Part shown: piece by piece, positions 34,771 to 43,235 of the stretch
How the letters are laid out: each line of letters opens with the position of its first letter
Numbering within the stretch: the stretch's first letter is position 1
Source of the DNA: Aquimarina spinulae
GTDB lineage: Bacteria > Bacteroidota > Bacteroidia > Flavobacteriales > Flavobacteriaceae
Direction: 5' to 3'
DNA: 64,000 nt
NCBI RefSeq assembly: GCF_943373825.1
Contig: NZ_CALSBP010000002.1
Span: 3,647,501-3,711,500, forward strand
Position numbers and translations under genes: made by a program
The notes under the pieces: model-generated
The model's database searches: none
Told to the model about the DNA's origin: nothing
The model's input: only the letters and a program-made list of their open reading frames with translations

Positions 34771-35943
34771 ATGATCATTATAGATAATTTAATAACTTCC
34801 TTTTTAAGAACCCGATCAGATACCGAAGAAATTTGTGCACCTCTCCAGATTGAAGATTATGTGATCCAACCTATTGTAGATGTTTCACCTCCAAAATGGC
34901 ATTTAGGGCATACTACCTGGTTTTTTGAAGAATTCATTCTGTCAAAATATGTATCAGGTTTTAAACGATTTCATCCAGAGTATGCCTATGTTTTTAATAG
35001 TTATTATGAAAGCGTAGGAAAACGAGTAATCCGTACCGATAGAGGAAATCTTTCTAGACCAACCGTAAGTGAGGTATACGAATATAGAGATTATATTACC
35101 TCGCACTTACAGACTTTTTTAGAAGAAAATGATGACCCAAAAATCAGAGAGTTGGTAGAGATTGGGATTCATCATGAAAAACAACATCAGGAATTATTGA
35201 TTACTGACATAAAATTTATATTAGGAAATAACCCGTTGTTTCCTAAGTACAATGATACGTTTTCTGAAAACACTAGTTTTGATGATGATCAAACTTCTGG
35301 ATATAGTACGGTAAAAGAAGGTATATATGAAATTGGGTATGAGGGAAATGAGTTTTGTTATGACAATGAACTTGGCAGACATAAGGTATTTCTAAGAGAA
35401 TACACCATTGCAAATACACTTGTAACTAATAAAGAATATCTTGAGTTTATAGAGGATAAAGGATATAAAAACAGTCTGTTATGGCATGCAGAAGCTTGGG
35501 ATTGGATACATAAAGATAATATCAAAGCTCCATTATATTGGCATAAAATAGATGAACAATACCATCAGTATACCTTACAGGGATTAAAAACAGTGGATTA
35601 CACAGCTCCAGTCACTCATATTTCATTCTATGAAGCATTTGCTTTTGCTCAATGGAAAGGAGAGCGCTTACCAACCGAATTTGAATGGGAAACTGCTCAG
35701 TCTCTTTTCAAATGGGGAATACGATGGGAATGGACAGAAAGTGCATACTCACCTTATCCAAACTACAAAAAAGCTCCCGGGGCATTAGGGGAGTACAACG
35801 GAAAATTTATGGTAAATCAAAAGGTGCTACGAGGAGGATCTGTAGCTACACCACGAAACCATACAAGACCAACATATCGTAATTTTTTTCACCCAAACCT
35901 TAGATGGCAATTTACAGGATTGCGATTAGTGAAGGATAAATAA
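34771..35943 (+). CDS. egtB: EgtB-like sulfoxide synthase (ergothioneine biosynthesis)
   Basis: This 390-residue non-haem iron enzyme has an N-terminal DinB-like four-helix domain with the iron-binding histidines of WHLGHT (44/47) and HHEKQHQE (134-139). A C-terminal FGE-sulfatase-like domain follows (APVTHISFYEAFAFAQWKGERLPTEFEWE, RGGSVATPRNHTRPTYRNFF). EgtB joins hercynine to gamma-glutamylcysteine or cysteine through a C-S bond with oxygen. The egtD gene follows 15 bp downstream, supporting the call; sulfur donor is not predictable here. Length is slightly below the usual 430. The start lies directly at the T tract of a hairpin. Confidence 0.88.
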   Translation: MIIIDNLITSFLRTRSDTEEICAPLQIEDYVIQPIVDVSPPKWHLGHTTWFFEEFILSKYVSGFKRFHPEYAYVFNSYYESVGKRVIRTDRGNLSRPTVSEVYEYRDYITSHLQTFLEENDDPKIRELVEIGIHHEKQHQELLITDIKFILGNNPLFPKYNDTFSENTSFDDDQTSGYSTVKEGIYEIGYEGNEFCYDNELGRHKVFLREYTIANTLVTNKEYLEFIEDKGYKNSLLWHAEAWDWIHKDNIKAPLYWHKIDEQYHQYTLQGLKTVDYTAPVTHISFYEAFAFAQWKGERLPTEFEWETAQSLFKWGIRWEWTESAYSPYPNYKKAPGALGEYNGKFMVNQKVLRGGSVATPRNHTRPTYRNFFHPNLRWQFTGLRLVKDK

Positions 35944-35958
35944 CTCTATTTTTTTTAC

Positions 35959-36933
35959 ATGAATTCTAAAGATCAAAAAGTACTGGTTTCTACTTTCGAG
36001 AAAGAAGTATGCGAAGGTTTAACTGCGTTTCCCAAATACCTGTCATCCAAATTTTTTTATGACGAAATTGGAGACGAACTCTTTCAGCAGATAATGGCAT
36101 TGCCAGAATATTATCTTACACGAGCAGAGTATGAAATTTTTGCAACTCACAAATCCGATATTATTCAAAAATTCGATACCAATAAAGAAGGTTTTGACTT
36201 AATAGAATTGGGAGCAGGAGATGGGAAAAAAACAAAAGTGTTATTACAAGAATTACTAAATCAAAACTACGATTTTACATATAGCCCTATTGATATTAGC
36301 GAAAATGCTATTGATGGATTGGTGAAAAACTTAAACCAGGAAATGCCAGAAGTTATGGTTCAAGGGCAAATAGGTGAGTATTTTGAAGTCTTAGATCGAT
36401 TAAAACATATAAGCGATCGTAAAAAAGTAATCATGGTTCTAGGGTCTAATATTGGGAATCTATTGCACGCCAGAGCTATTCAGTTTTTGAAAAAATTATA
36501 TAATGCAATGCATACTGGTGATTTGCTTTTTATAGGATTTGACCAAAAAAAACATCCTCAGAAAGTTTTAGATGCATATAACGACAAATCTGGAGTAACA
36601 GCAGCTTTTAATAAGAATGTTTTAGCAAGAATTAATAAAGAACTTAATGGGAATTTTGATCTGGATAAGTTTATGCATTGGGAGACATATGATCCCGAAA
36701 ATGGAACCGCTAAAAGTTATTTGGTGAGCAAAGAAAAACAAACTGTCGATATCGATAGTTTGTCGTTGCAAGTTCACTTCGAAGCCTGGGAGAGTATTCA
36801 TACCGAGATTTCTCAGAAATATGATGATGATATTGTAAAGTGGCTGGCAAAAGAATCTGGTTTGAAAATTGTGAAATCTTTTTCGGATCAGAATAACGAT
36901 TACAAAGATTATCTAATTACAAAAGAAGAATAA
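35959..36933 (+). CDS. egtD: L-histidine N-alpha-methyltransferase EgtD
   Basis: This 324-residue SAM-dependent enzyme trimethylates histidine to hercynine, the first step of ergothioneine synthesis. It has the family start SSKFFYDEIGDELFQQIMALPEYYLTR, the SAM motif DLIELGAGDGKKTKVLL and SNIGNLLHARAIQFLKK. It is in the operon with egtB and a DUF427 gene. Together they allow hercynine formation and the C-S bond step; the last step (C-S lyase EgtE) would need another PLP enzyme, for which a candidate lies 0.8 kb further on. Confidence 0.93.
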   Translation: MNSKDQKVLVSTFEKEVCEGLTAFPKYLSSKFFYDEIGDELFQQIMALPEYYLTRAEYEIFATHKSDIIQKFDTNKEGFDLIELGAGDGKKTKVLLQELLNQNYDFTYSPIDISENAIDGLVKNLNQEMPEVMVQGQIGEYFEVLDRLKHISDRKKVIMVLGSNIGNLLHARAIQFLKKLYNAMHTGDLLFIGFDQKKHPQKVLDAYNDKSGVTAAFNKNVLARINKELNGNFDLDKFMHWETYDPENGTAKSYLVSKEKQTVDIDSLSLQVHFEAWESIHTEISQKYDDDIVKWLAKESGLKIVKSFSDQNNDYKDYLITKEE

Positions 36934-36954
36934 AAAACAAAAAACACCCAGAAT

Positions 36955-37236
36955 ATGAAAGCAATTTGGAATGGACAGGTATTAGCAGAAAGTAATGATA
37001 CTAAAGTGATAGAGAATAATCACTATTTCCCCCCCGAAGCAATAAAAAAAGAATTTTTTAAATCCAGTGATACACATACTAATTGCCCTTGGAAAGGAGT
37101 AGCATCGTATTATACGATCGAGGTAGATGGAAAAGAAAATAAAGATGCGGCATGGTATTACCCAAATACTAGTGATCTGGCAAAGCAAATCAAAGGATAT
37201 GTTGCTTTTTGGAAAGGTGTTGAAGTTGTGGATTAA
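36955..37236 (+). CDS. DUF427 domain protein
   Basis: This 93-residue soluble protein matches DUF427: KAIWNGQVLAES, NHYFPPEAIKKEFF, HTNCPWKGVASYY and AWYYPN, ending AFWKGVEV. It contains one conserved Cys in NCPWKG. The family is often near redox or ergothioneine-type genes, but the activity is not established. It is 21 bp after egtD, so it belongs to the same transcript. Confidence 0.85.
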   Translation: MKAIWNGQVLAESNDTKVIENNHYFPPEAIKKEFFKSSDTHTNCPWKGVASYYTIEVDGKENKDAAWYYPNTSDLAKQIKGYVAFWKGVEVVD

Positions 37237-37279
37237 CACTTTTCAACACCTTGTATAAATTTATAGAGTTATAAATCAA

Positions 37280-37576
37280 TTATACGACAAGTAAACTATT
37301 GTCTGCAGCTGCAAAATCGTTCCACTGATATCCGTCAGCTTCGATCTCGTTTGTCCATTCACCATCTACAACATATTTAAATTCAAATTTGTTGTCTTTA
37401 GGAAGATCAATGGTTCCTTTAAAGTTTCCGTTTTTTAACTTTTTCAAAATGGTAGCTTCTGTATTCCATTCATTAAATTCTCCGGCTACGCTTACATTAT
37501 TTGCTTCTTTCGCAGGAACGATAAAAGTAACTTTACAAATAGGTTTAGATTTTAAGTATTGCTTAGTAATCGCCAT
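37280..37576 (-). CDS. Isolated AMPK1-type glycogen-binding (CBM48-like) domain protein
   Basis: This 98-residue protein is a single early-set carbohydrate-binding module: VTFIVPAKEANNVSVAGEFNEWNTEATILKK, then FKGTIDLPKDNKFEFKYVVDGEW and the tail WNDFAAADNSLLVV. CBM48/AMPK1 domains bind glycogen or alpha-glucans; as a stand-alone cytoplasmic protein it could target or regulate a glycogen enzyme. It is monocistronic and faces the egt operon. No catalytic residues are expected. Confidence 0.8.
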   Translation of the reverse strand: MAITKQYLKSKPICKVTFIVPAKEANNVSVAGEFNEWNTEATILKKLKNGNFKGTIDLPKDNKFEFKYVVDGEWTNEIEADGYQWNDFAAADNSLLVV

Positions 37577-37697
37577 AATTTATATACTATTAAATATTGG
37601 TTAATAAATTTATAACTAAGTTACTATAAAACAATAAAAACGAAAAGAGGGAAACGTCAGATTATCAGTAATTTAATCAACACTTAACAATAAGATA

Positions 37698-38780
37698 TTA
37701 ACGATAACGATGTAGTACATCAATTAATTTTTCTATATCCTCTTTGGTATTATAAAAATGAAGACTAATTCGAATCCCTGGTCCTCGAAGAGAAGTAATT
37801 ATATGATGTTTTTTTAAATGTGCATGTAATTTCTGATCCCCCTTTATATTAAAAATTGTACTATGTCTTTGGCGTTTTACCACATTTTCTTCTAATACAT
37901 TTAGTTTGGCAAATTCTGATTTTGCATAATCACTTAATGTGTTCATATGTTCTTCAATAGTTGCAATGCTTATTTTGTTTAAAAAATTTAGAGAGTATTG
38001 TAGGCTTCCAAAATTGAAGGTGTCTAGATGACCACATTCAAATCTTGCTTGCAAACTTGTGTATGATGGATCATAATTGGTTTTAGCAGCAGCATCGATA
38101 TATGAAGAAGGTGTAATCTGATCTAATACTTTATGGTTAAACAACATAAATCCATTACCATACCCGCCCAGTAACCATTTATAACCACTACATCCCAAAA
38201 TATCAATCCCCGAAGCATTAAAATCGAAAGCCCTGGTGCCACAAAACTGTGTAGCATCAGCAATAAAAAGTATATCAGGATGTTTGGCTTTTAATTGGGT
38301 AAGGAAATCAAGATCTATTGCAATACCATTAATGTATTGTACCAGGCTAAATGCAAAAATATCAGGCTTATGTTTTTGTATGGCATTTTCAATATTTTGT
38401 TCTACTGTAGCATCTATTGTTGCGTAACAAACATTAAATCCTTTACTGGTGACAGCAAAGTTAATAGAAGGATAGTCTTCATCCAGCATTAAGACCTTTT
38501 TATTTTTATCTAACCCGCTCAATATTGTATTGAAGCCTAGAGAAAAATTAGGAGTTAATACTACATTGTCATCAGAGCTTCCAAAAAATGTTGCAATAGT
38601 TTTGCGCACACTATTTAAAAAATTCTGTTGATGATCTCTAAACAGACTTCCGCCAATAAGAAAATCTAAATCATGTTCCTGTCTAAAATCTAAAAGCGAA
38701 TCATAAAGTAATCCAGAAGATGCTGTGTTGAGATAGGTATTGTTAGATAAAACAGGAAATTCTTTTCTTAAATTCTTCAT
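37698..38780 (-). CDS. Class V PLP-dependent aminotransferase-like enzyme (possible EgtE-type C-S lyase)
   Basis: This 360-residue fold-type I PLP enzyme has Schiff-base Lys201 in ILGCSGYKWLLGGYGNGF, with the PLP-phosphate region TPNFSLGFNTIL and IADATQFCGT. The short, cysteine-desulfurase-like chain lacks a mobile Cys loop typical of sulfur-transfer desulfurases, which suggests a lyase or isomerase. It lies 460 bp beyond the egtB-egtD-DUF427 operon, on the other strand. Mycobacterial EgtE, which cleaves the hercynylcysteine sulfoxide, belongs to this class; a role here is inference only. Confidence 0.78.
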   Translation of the reverse strand: MKNLRKEFPVLSNNTYLNTASSGLLYDSLLDFRQEHDLDFLIGGSLFRDHQQNFLNSVRKTIATFFGSSDDNVVLTPNFSLGFNTILSGLDKNKKVLMLDEDYPSINFAVTSKGFNVCYATIDATVEQNIENAIQKHKPDIFAFSLVQYINGIAIDLDFLTQLKAKHPDILFIADATQFCGTRAFDFNASGIDILGCSGYKWLLGGYGNGFMLFNHKVLDQITPSSYIDAAAKTNYDPSYTSLQARFECGHLDTFNFGSLQYSLNFLNKISIATIEEHMNTLSDYAKSEFAKLNVLEENVVKRQRHSTIFNIKGDQKLHAHLKKHHIITSLRGPGIRISLHFYNTKEDIEKLIDVLHRYR

Positions 38781-38845
38781 AAGTAATTTTAGTGCTTTTT
38801 GGTAAAAACTATATCTTTACTTGCCGGTACTAAGTTAGCATTAAT

Positions 38846-39784
38846 ATGTTTTCAAAAAAGAAAGAAACAATACAAATTGACCCACAGCAGCGTGAGTTAT
38901 ATGAGCATGCACGTAAGCGCGTTATTCAGAAAAAAAGATTATTTCAACATTTCATCATTTTTTTAGTTGGTTCTGTGTTTTTTGCGATTCTTAACCTGGC
39001 ATTTGGTTACGGAAAAGAAGTTACATTATTTGGGATAGACTGGTATATTATAGCAATACTATGCTGGGCATTCCTTTTGGTAGTACATTTTTGTAATGTA
39101 TGGTTGTTTAGTACATTTATGGGGCAAGAGTGGGCAGATCGCCAGATGGAGCGTTTAATTACCAAACAAAAAGAAGAAATTGCTTTACTTCAGAAAGATG
39201 TAGATTTAATGTACCCCAAAGAAGAATTGGTTAAAAAGAAAGAAGGATTTATAAAAGGAAAAACATCAGAGATTGTGGGAGAGTTAAAAGAAACAAAGAG
39301 TGTGATTACAATGATTGCTGCGGCTGGAGAAAATAATGCCTTAGGTAAAGATAATGACCTGGTTTGGCATTTACCAGATGATTTTAAGCGGTTTAAAAAA
39401 CTAACGACTGGTCATCATATTATCATGGGGCGTAAAACTTTTGAAACTTTTCCTAAATTACTCCCTAATCGTGTGCATATTGTAATCACCAGAAATACAA
39501 ACTATCAGGCAGAAGGTGTAATAGTAGTACATAATATACAAGATGCTTTAGAGATAGCCAAAGGAGATACACAACCTTTTATTATAGGAGGTGGTGAGAT
39601 TTATACTATGGGGATGGATCATGCAGATTGTATTGAATTAACCAGAGTACATGAATCTTTTGAAGCAGATGCTTTTTTTCCTGAAATTGATACCAAAATC
39701 TGGAAATTAGAGAAAGAAGAATTTCATGATATAGACGAAAAGCATAAGTATCCATTTACGTATTTGACGTATATCAAAAAATAA
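38846..39784 (+). CDS. folA: 2TM membrane domain fused to dihydrofolate reductase
   Basis: This 312-residue protein is a membrane-anchored DHFR. Residues about 1-100 are a 2TM domain (helices near 38-56 and 67-92 after a helical ARKRVIQKKRLFQHF), residues 100-145 a charged coiled-coil-like linker, and 150-312 a DHFR with the substrate motif AAAGENNALGKDNDLVWHLPDDF and cofactor site HHIIMGRKTFETF. DHFR regenerates tetrahydrofolate after ThyA. Usually the 2TM protein and DHFR are separate neighbouring genes. The reading frame is continuous, so this is a true fusion. Its stop overlaps the next gene's start by one base. Confidence 0.9.
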   Translation: MFSKKKETIQIDPQQRELYEHARKRVIQKKRLFQHFIIFLVGSVFFAILNLAFGYGKEVTLFGIDWYIIAILCWAFLLVVHFCNVWLFSTFMGQEWADRQMERLITKQKEEIALLQKDVDLMYPKEELVKKKEGFIKGKTSEIVGELKETKSVITMIAAAGENNALGKDNDLVWHLPDDFKRFKKLTTGHHIIMGRKTFETFPKLLPNRVHIVITRNTNYQAEGVIVVHNIQDALEIAKGDTQPFIIGGGEIYTMGMDHADCIELTRVHESFEADAFFPEIDTKIWKLEKEEFHDIDEKHKYPFTYLTYIKK

Positions 39785-40635
39785 TGCGCTCTTTAAAGCT
39801 TACATCTCATTTTGAAGAATTACTTTCAGAAAATATAATAGCGATACAGCCATTATCAGGAGGAGATATTAATGACGTCTGTCTTATACACACAAATCAA
39901 CAAAAATTTGTTGCCAAAGTTAATAGTGCTTCAGAATTTCCTGGGATGTTTGAGGCAGAAGTCAAAGGTCTTGAAAAACTTAAAGATTCAAACACATTTA
40001 CCATACCAGATATTATTCATTTTGGTGAATCTGATGATGTTGCTTTTTTGATATTAGAATATATTGATTCTGGAAAACAAGCAGATACTTTTTGGGAAAT
40101 ATTTGGAGAACAACTAGCGGGCCTACACCAACAAAATGATTCTTATTTTGGTTTCGAAAATGACAATTATATCGGGAGTTTACCACAGTATAATACTGTA
40201 TGTGATTCTACATACCAATTCTATGTGACCCAGCGACTACAACCACAATTTGAATTGGCGCGACAAAATGGTTTCTTATTCTCAGATGTAGATACATTTT
40301 ATAATATGCTTAAAGATGAAATACCAGACGAAAAACCAAGCCTGATTCATGGTGATTTATGGAGTGGTAATTTTATGATTGACATGCAAGGATATCCTTG
40401 TCTTATCGATCCGGCAGTTGCATACGCACCCAGAGAAATGGATATAGGTATGATGCATCTTTTTGGAGGTTTTAATTCTAGCGTATTTGATATCTACAAT
40501 GAAGTTTTTCCGCTTGTAGAGAATTGGAAAGATCGATTATCGATTTGGCAATTATATTACCTTTTGGTTCACCTTAATCTATTTGGGAGTTCATATTACA
40601 ATAAGGTAAAAAGTATTGTAAAGCGGTATTCGTAA
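39784..40635 (+). CDS. Fructosamine kinase / aminoglycoside phosphotransferase-like kinase
   Basis: This 283-residue protein kinase-like enzyme has the APH-fold catalytic motif LIHGDLWSGNFM and the metal-binding IDPAVAYAPREMDIGMM, with N-terminal nucleotide region PLSGGDINDVCLI. This pattern is characteristic of fructosamine-3-kinases, which repair glycated amines. It is translationally coupled to the DHFR fusion (1-nt overlap). The substrate is inferred from family only. Confidence 0.83.
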   Translation: MRSLKLTSHFEELLSENIIAIQPLSGGDINDVCLIHTNQQKFVAKVNSASEFPGMFEAEVKGLEKLKDSNTFTIPDIIHFGESDDVAFLILEYIDSGKQADTFWEIFGEQLAGLHQQNDSYFGFENDNYIGSLPQYNTVCDSTYQFYVTQRLQPQFELARQNGFLFSDVDTFYNMLKDEIPDEKPSLIHGDLWSGNFMIDMQGYPCLIDPAVAYAPREMDIGMMHLFGGFNSSVFDIYNEVFPLVENWKDRLSIWQLYYLLVHLNLFGSSYYNKVKSIVKRYS

Positions 40636-40702
40636 TAAACTCACCTTACTTTTTTTTAGACGGTTATATAAATTAGGTATAAACAATTTGAATTATTTTT
40701 TT

Positions 40703-40739
40703 CAGTTCCGAAAAATGAAACTGAGATGTTCTATTATTG
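40703..40739 (+). promoter_or_regulatory. Repeated palindrome/promoter module, copy 1
   Basis: CAGTTCCG, five A, TGAAACTG, then TATTATTG at 40732-40739. The distance from TTCCG to TATTATTG is exactly 21 bp, as in three other copies in this window. It lies 88 bp before the outer-membrane protein gene. Confidence 0.6.
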
Positions 40740-40826
40740 CATATAATATTACATTTTGATCTATATAGTCTCTTACGATTAAAAAAAACGTAAACCATTA
40801 CCTAACTTATAATTAACTAGTTTAAA

Positions 40827-42044
40827 ATGAAAAAACAACTATTATTTCTTTTAACCATTATTGTTAATATCAATTGCTATTCACAAATTTCTTTTCAAAA
40901 AGGATATTATATCGATAATTCTGGCCAAAAAATTGATTGCCAAATTAAAAATATTGATTGGAAAAATAACCCAACCGAATTCGAATATAGATTATCAGAA
41001 GATACAGAACACAAGAAAATCACTATCAAATCTGTTAAAGAGTTTGGGGTTTATGATATATTAAAATATCGTAGACATGTAGTTATGATTGAGAGATCAA
41101 GCAATGCAATGAACAAGTTGAGTACTAGTGGAAATTTTACATTTAAGGAGGAAGAACTTTTTTTAAAGGTAGTAATAGAAGGAAAAGCTAGTTTGTACTC
41201 ATTTGAAGATAAAAACTTGTCAAAGTTTTTTTATAGCGTAGATAATTCTGAAGTTAAGCAATTAATATTTAAAAAATACTTGACCCCAGAAAACAAAATA
41301 AATATAAACAATAGATACAGACAGCAGTTATGGAGTGATTTAAAATGCAAAGGCATTTCAATGAACACTTTTAAAAATGTGGATTATTATAAAAATGAAC
41401 TAAAAGTTCTTTTTGAGAAATACAATAAATGTAACAATTCAGAATCTATCAATTTTGAAAACAAACAGAAAAGAGATTTGTTTAATTTAACCGTTAGACT
41501 TGGTTTAAATAGTTCTTCTCTATCCATACGCAATGATGCTTTGTTTTCATCATATAATATGGATTTTGACAATAAATTGGGATTTAGGCTTGGAGTTGAA
41601 GCTGAATTCATTTTACCATTTAACAAAAACAAATGGGCCGTACTGGTTGAACCAAAATATCAATATTATAAATCAGAAAACGAAAGAATTTTAAACCCGA
41701 ATACTGTTATTGAGCGAACAGAACAGATTAAGGTGGATTACAAGTCTCTAGAAATACCTGTTGGAATTAGACATTATATGTTTTTAAGCGAAAACTCAAA
41801 ATTATTTATCAATAGCTCTTTTGCATTTGTTTTGAATCTAAACTCAAATATTACTTTTGAACACAGCGAAGATTTAGATATTCAGGCAGGAAGCAATTTA
41901 ACTTTTGGTTTAGGGTACAAATATAATGATAAATATAGTTTGGAATGTAGATATGGATTAAGTCATGATATCTTAAATGATTATGCAGATTGGAGCTCTG
42001 ATTATAAAACACTGTCTATAATCTTTGGGTATTCTATATTTTAA
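40827..42044 (+). CDS. Outer-membrane beta-barrel protein (PorT/OmpW-like)
   Basis: This 405-residue exported protein begins with a signal peptide (LLFLLTIIVNINCYSQ). The N-terminal half (22-200) is a globular beta/alpha domain; the C-terminal half (215-405) has alternating amphipathic strands with final aromatic FGYSIF, as in outer-membrane beta-barrels of the PorT kind. I do not recognise a specific family. It is the first gene after the repeated promoter module copy 1. The C-terminal repeats VRLGLNSSSLSIR, LRLGVEAEF- and FGLGYKYNDKYSLE-like segments support a small barrel. Confidence 0.65.
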   Translation: MKKQLLFLLTIIVNINCYSQISFQKGYYIDNSGQKIDCQIKNIDWKNNPTEFEYRLSEDTEHKKITIKSVKEFGVYDILKYRRHVVMIERSSNAMNKLSTSGNFTFKEEELFLKVVIEGKASLYSFEDKNLSKFFYSVDNSEVKQLIFKKYLTPENKININNRYRQQLWSDLKCKGISMNTFKNVDYYKNELKVLFEKYNKCNNSESINFENKQKRDLFNLTVRLGLNSSSLSIRNDALFSSYNMDFDNKLGFRLGVEAEFILPFNKNKWAVLVEPKYQYYKSENERILNPNTVIERTEQIKVDYKSLEIPVGIRHYMFLSENSKLFINSSFAFVLNLNSNITFEHSEDLDIQAGSNLTFGLGYKYNDKYSLECRYGLSHDILNDYADWSSDYKTLSIIFGYSIF

Positions 42045-42059
42045 ATAAGACAACTTGTT

Positions 42060-42183
42060 GCGTTAGGGATAGTAGTAGAAATCCCGAGTATTGTCTTTTT
42101 AAGCTATGATACTGAGCTTGGCGAAGTGTTGTCTAGGGGTAGATCATGCGAGGAATTGTAGCGAATAGCCCGCCCGAACGCCC
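42060..42183 (+). ncRNA. Structured RNA candidate, Flavo-1-like
   Basis: The region begins GCGTTAGGGATAG and ends GTAGCGAATAGCCCG then AACGC, with terminal GCGTT/AACGC pairing. I recall this conserved pattern (GCGTTAGGG ... AATCCC ... GCGAATAGCCCG) from flavobacterial intergenic elements named Flavo-1. A nested TTGTCTT/AAGACAA pair begins outside the left boundary. The assignment is from memory and not checked; a promoter box for fabD follows at 42222. Confidence 0.5.
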
Positions 42184-42221
42184 AAAACAAAAATTCTAGT
42201 TACTCGTACCAACTTTATCCT

Positions 42222-42229
42222 TACTTTTG
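42222..42229 (+). promoter_or_regulatory. Putative -7 box of fabD
   Basis: TACTTTTG matches TAnnTTTG, 27 bp before the fabD ATG; no clear TTG box at the standard distance. Confidence 0.4.
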
Positions 42230-42255
42230 TCAAAATTTTAAATATACAGTATCAT

Positions 42256-43137
42256 ATGAACGCATATGTATTTCCTGGTCAAGGAGCTCAATTTTCAGGA
42301 ATGGGTCTTGATCTATATGAAAACTCAGACATCGCTAAAGAACTTTTTGATAAAGCAAATGATATCTTAGGGTTTGAGATTACCAAAATTATGTTTGAAG
42401 GTACGGCAGATGAGTTAAAACAAACTAAAGTAACACAACCTGCTATCTTTTTACATTCTGTTATCTTAAGCAAAGTATTAGGAGATAGTTTTAAACCAGA
42501 TATGGTTGCAGGACATTCTTTAGGTGAATTTTCTGCTTTAGTTGCTAACGGAACTCTTAATTTTGAAGATGCATTGCGATTGGTATCTAAACGAGCGATG
42601 GCTATGCAAAAAGCGTGTGAGTTGAAACCATCTACAATGGCAGCTGTTTTAGGATTAGAAGATGAGGTAGTAGAGCAGGGGTGCGAAGAAATAGATGGGA
42701 TTGTAGTAGCAGCAAATTATAATTGCCCTGGGCAATTAGTAATCTCTGGCGAAGTAGAAGCTATCGAAAAAGCATGTGAATTGATGAAAGAAAAAGGAGC
42801 CCGAAGAGCATTGGTATTACCAGTAGGAGGAGCATTTCATTCGCCATTAATGGAACCTGCCAGAGAAGAATTGGCAGCAGCGATTGAAGCGACTACTTTT
42901 AATACCCCCAATTGCCCTGTGTATCAAAATGTGACGACAGAAGCGGTTACAGATCCAGAAGAAATTAAAAAGAACTTGATCGCACAGCTTACGGCACCTG
43001 TAAAATGGACGCAAAGTGTGCAAAATATGATCAAAGATGGCGCAACATCATTTACAGAAGTTGGGCCAGGAAAAGTATTATCAGGATTGGTGAAAAAAGT
43101 AGATCGATCTATGGAAACTATTTCTGCTTCGATTTAA
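42256..43137 (+). CDS. fabD: Malonyl-CoA:ACP transacylase
   Basis: This 293-residue enzyme loads malonyl onto acyl carrier protein for fatty-acid synthesis. The nucleophile Ser88 lies in AGHSLGEFSAL, the oxyanion motif FPGQGAQFSGMG is at the N-terminus, and the catalytic His is in GGAFHSPLM. Length and start are normal. A strong terminator follows, so it is a single gene with its own promoter downstream of the RNA candidate. It is intact. Confidence 0.95.
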   Translation: MNAYVFPGQGAQFSGMGLDLYENSDIAKELFDKANDILGFEITKIMFEGTADELKQTKVTQPAIFLHSVILSKVLGDSFKPDMVAGHSLGEFSALVANGTLNFEDALRLVSKRAMAMQKACELKPSTMAAVLGLEDEVVEQGCEEIDGIVVAANYNCPGQLVISGEVEAIEKACELMKEKGARRALVLPVGGAFHSPLMEPAREELAAAIEATTFNTPNCPVYQNVTTEAVTDPEEIKKNLIAQLTAPVKWTQSVQNMIKDGATSFTEVGPGKVLSGLVKKVDRSMETISASI

Positions 43138-43160
43138 GAAATATCAATAATTATAGTATA

Positions 43161-43214
43161 AACCTCGCAGGAGATGCTACACTAAGTTCGGCATTAGTCT
43201 GTGAGGTTTTTTTT
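43161..43214 (+). terminator. Intrinsic terminator after fabD
   Basis: A stem of AACCTCGCAG with CTGTGAGGTT (43161-43170, 43199-43208) is followed by T tract. It ends before the convergent esterase gene. Confidence 0.75.
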
Positions 43215-43235
43215 ATGATCGATATGTGCTGTTTA

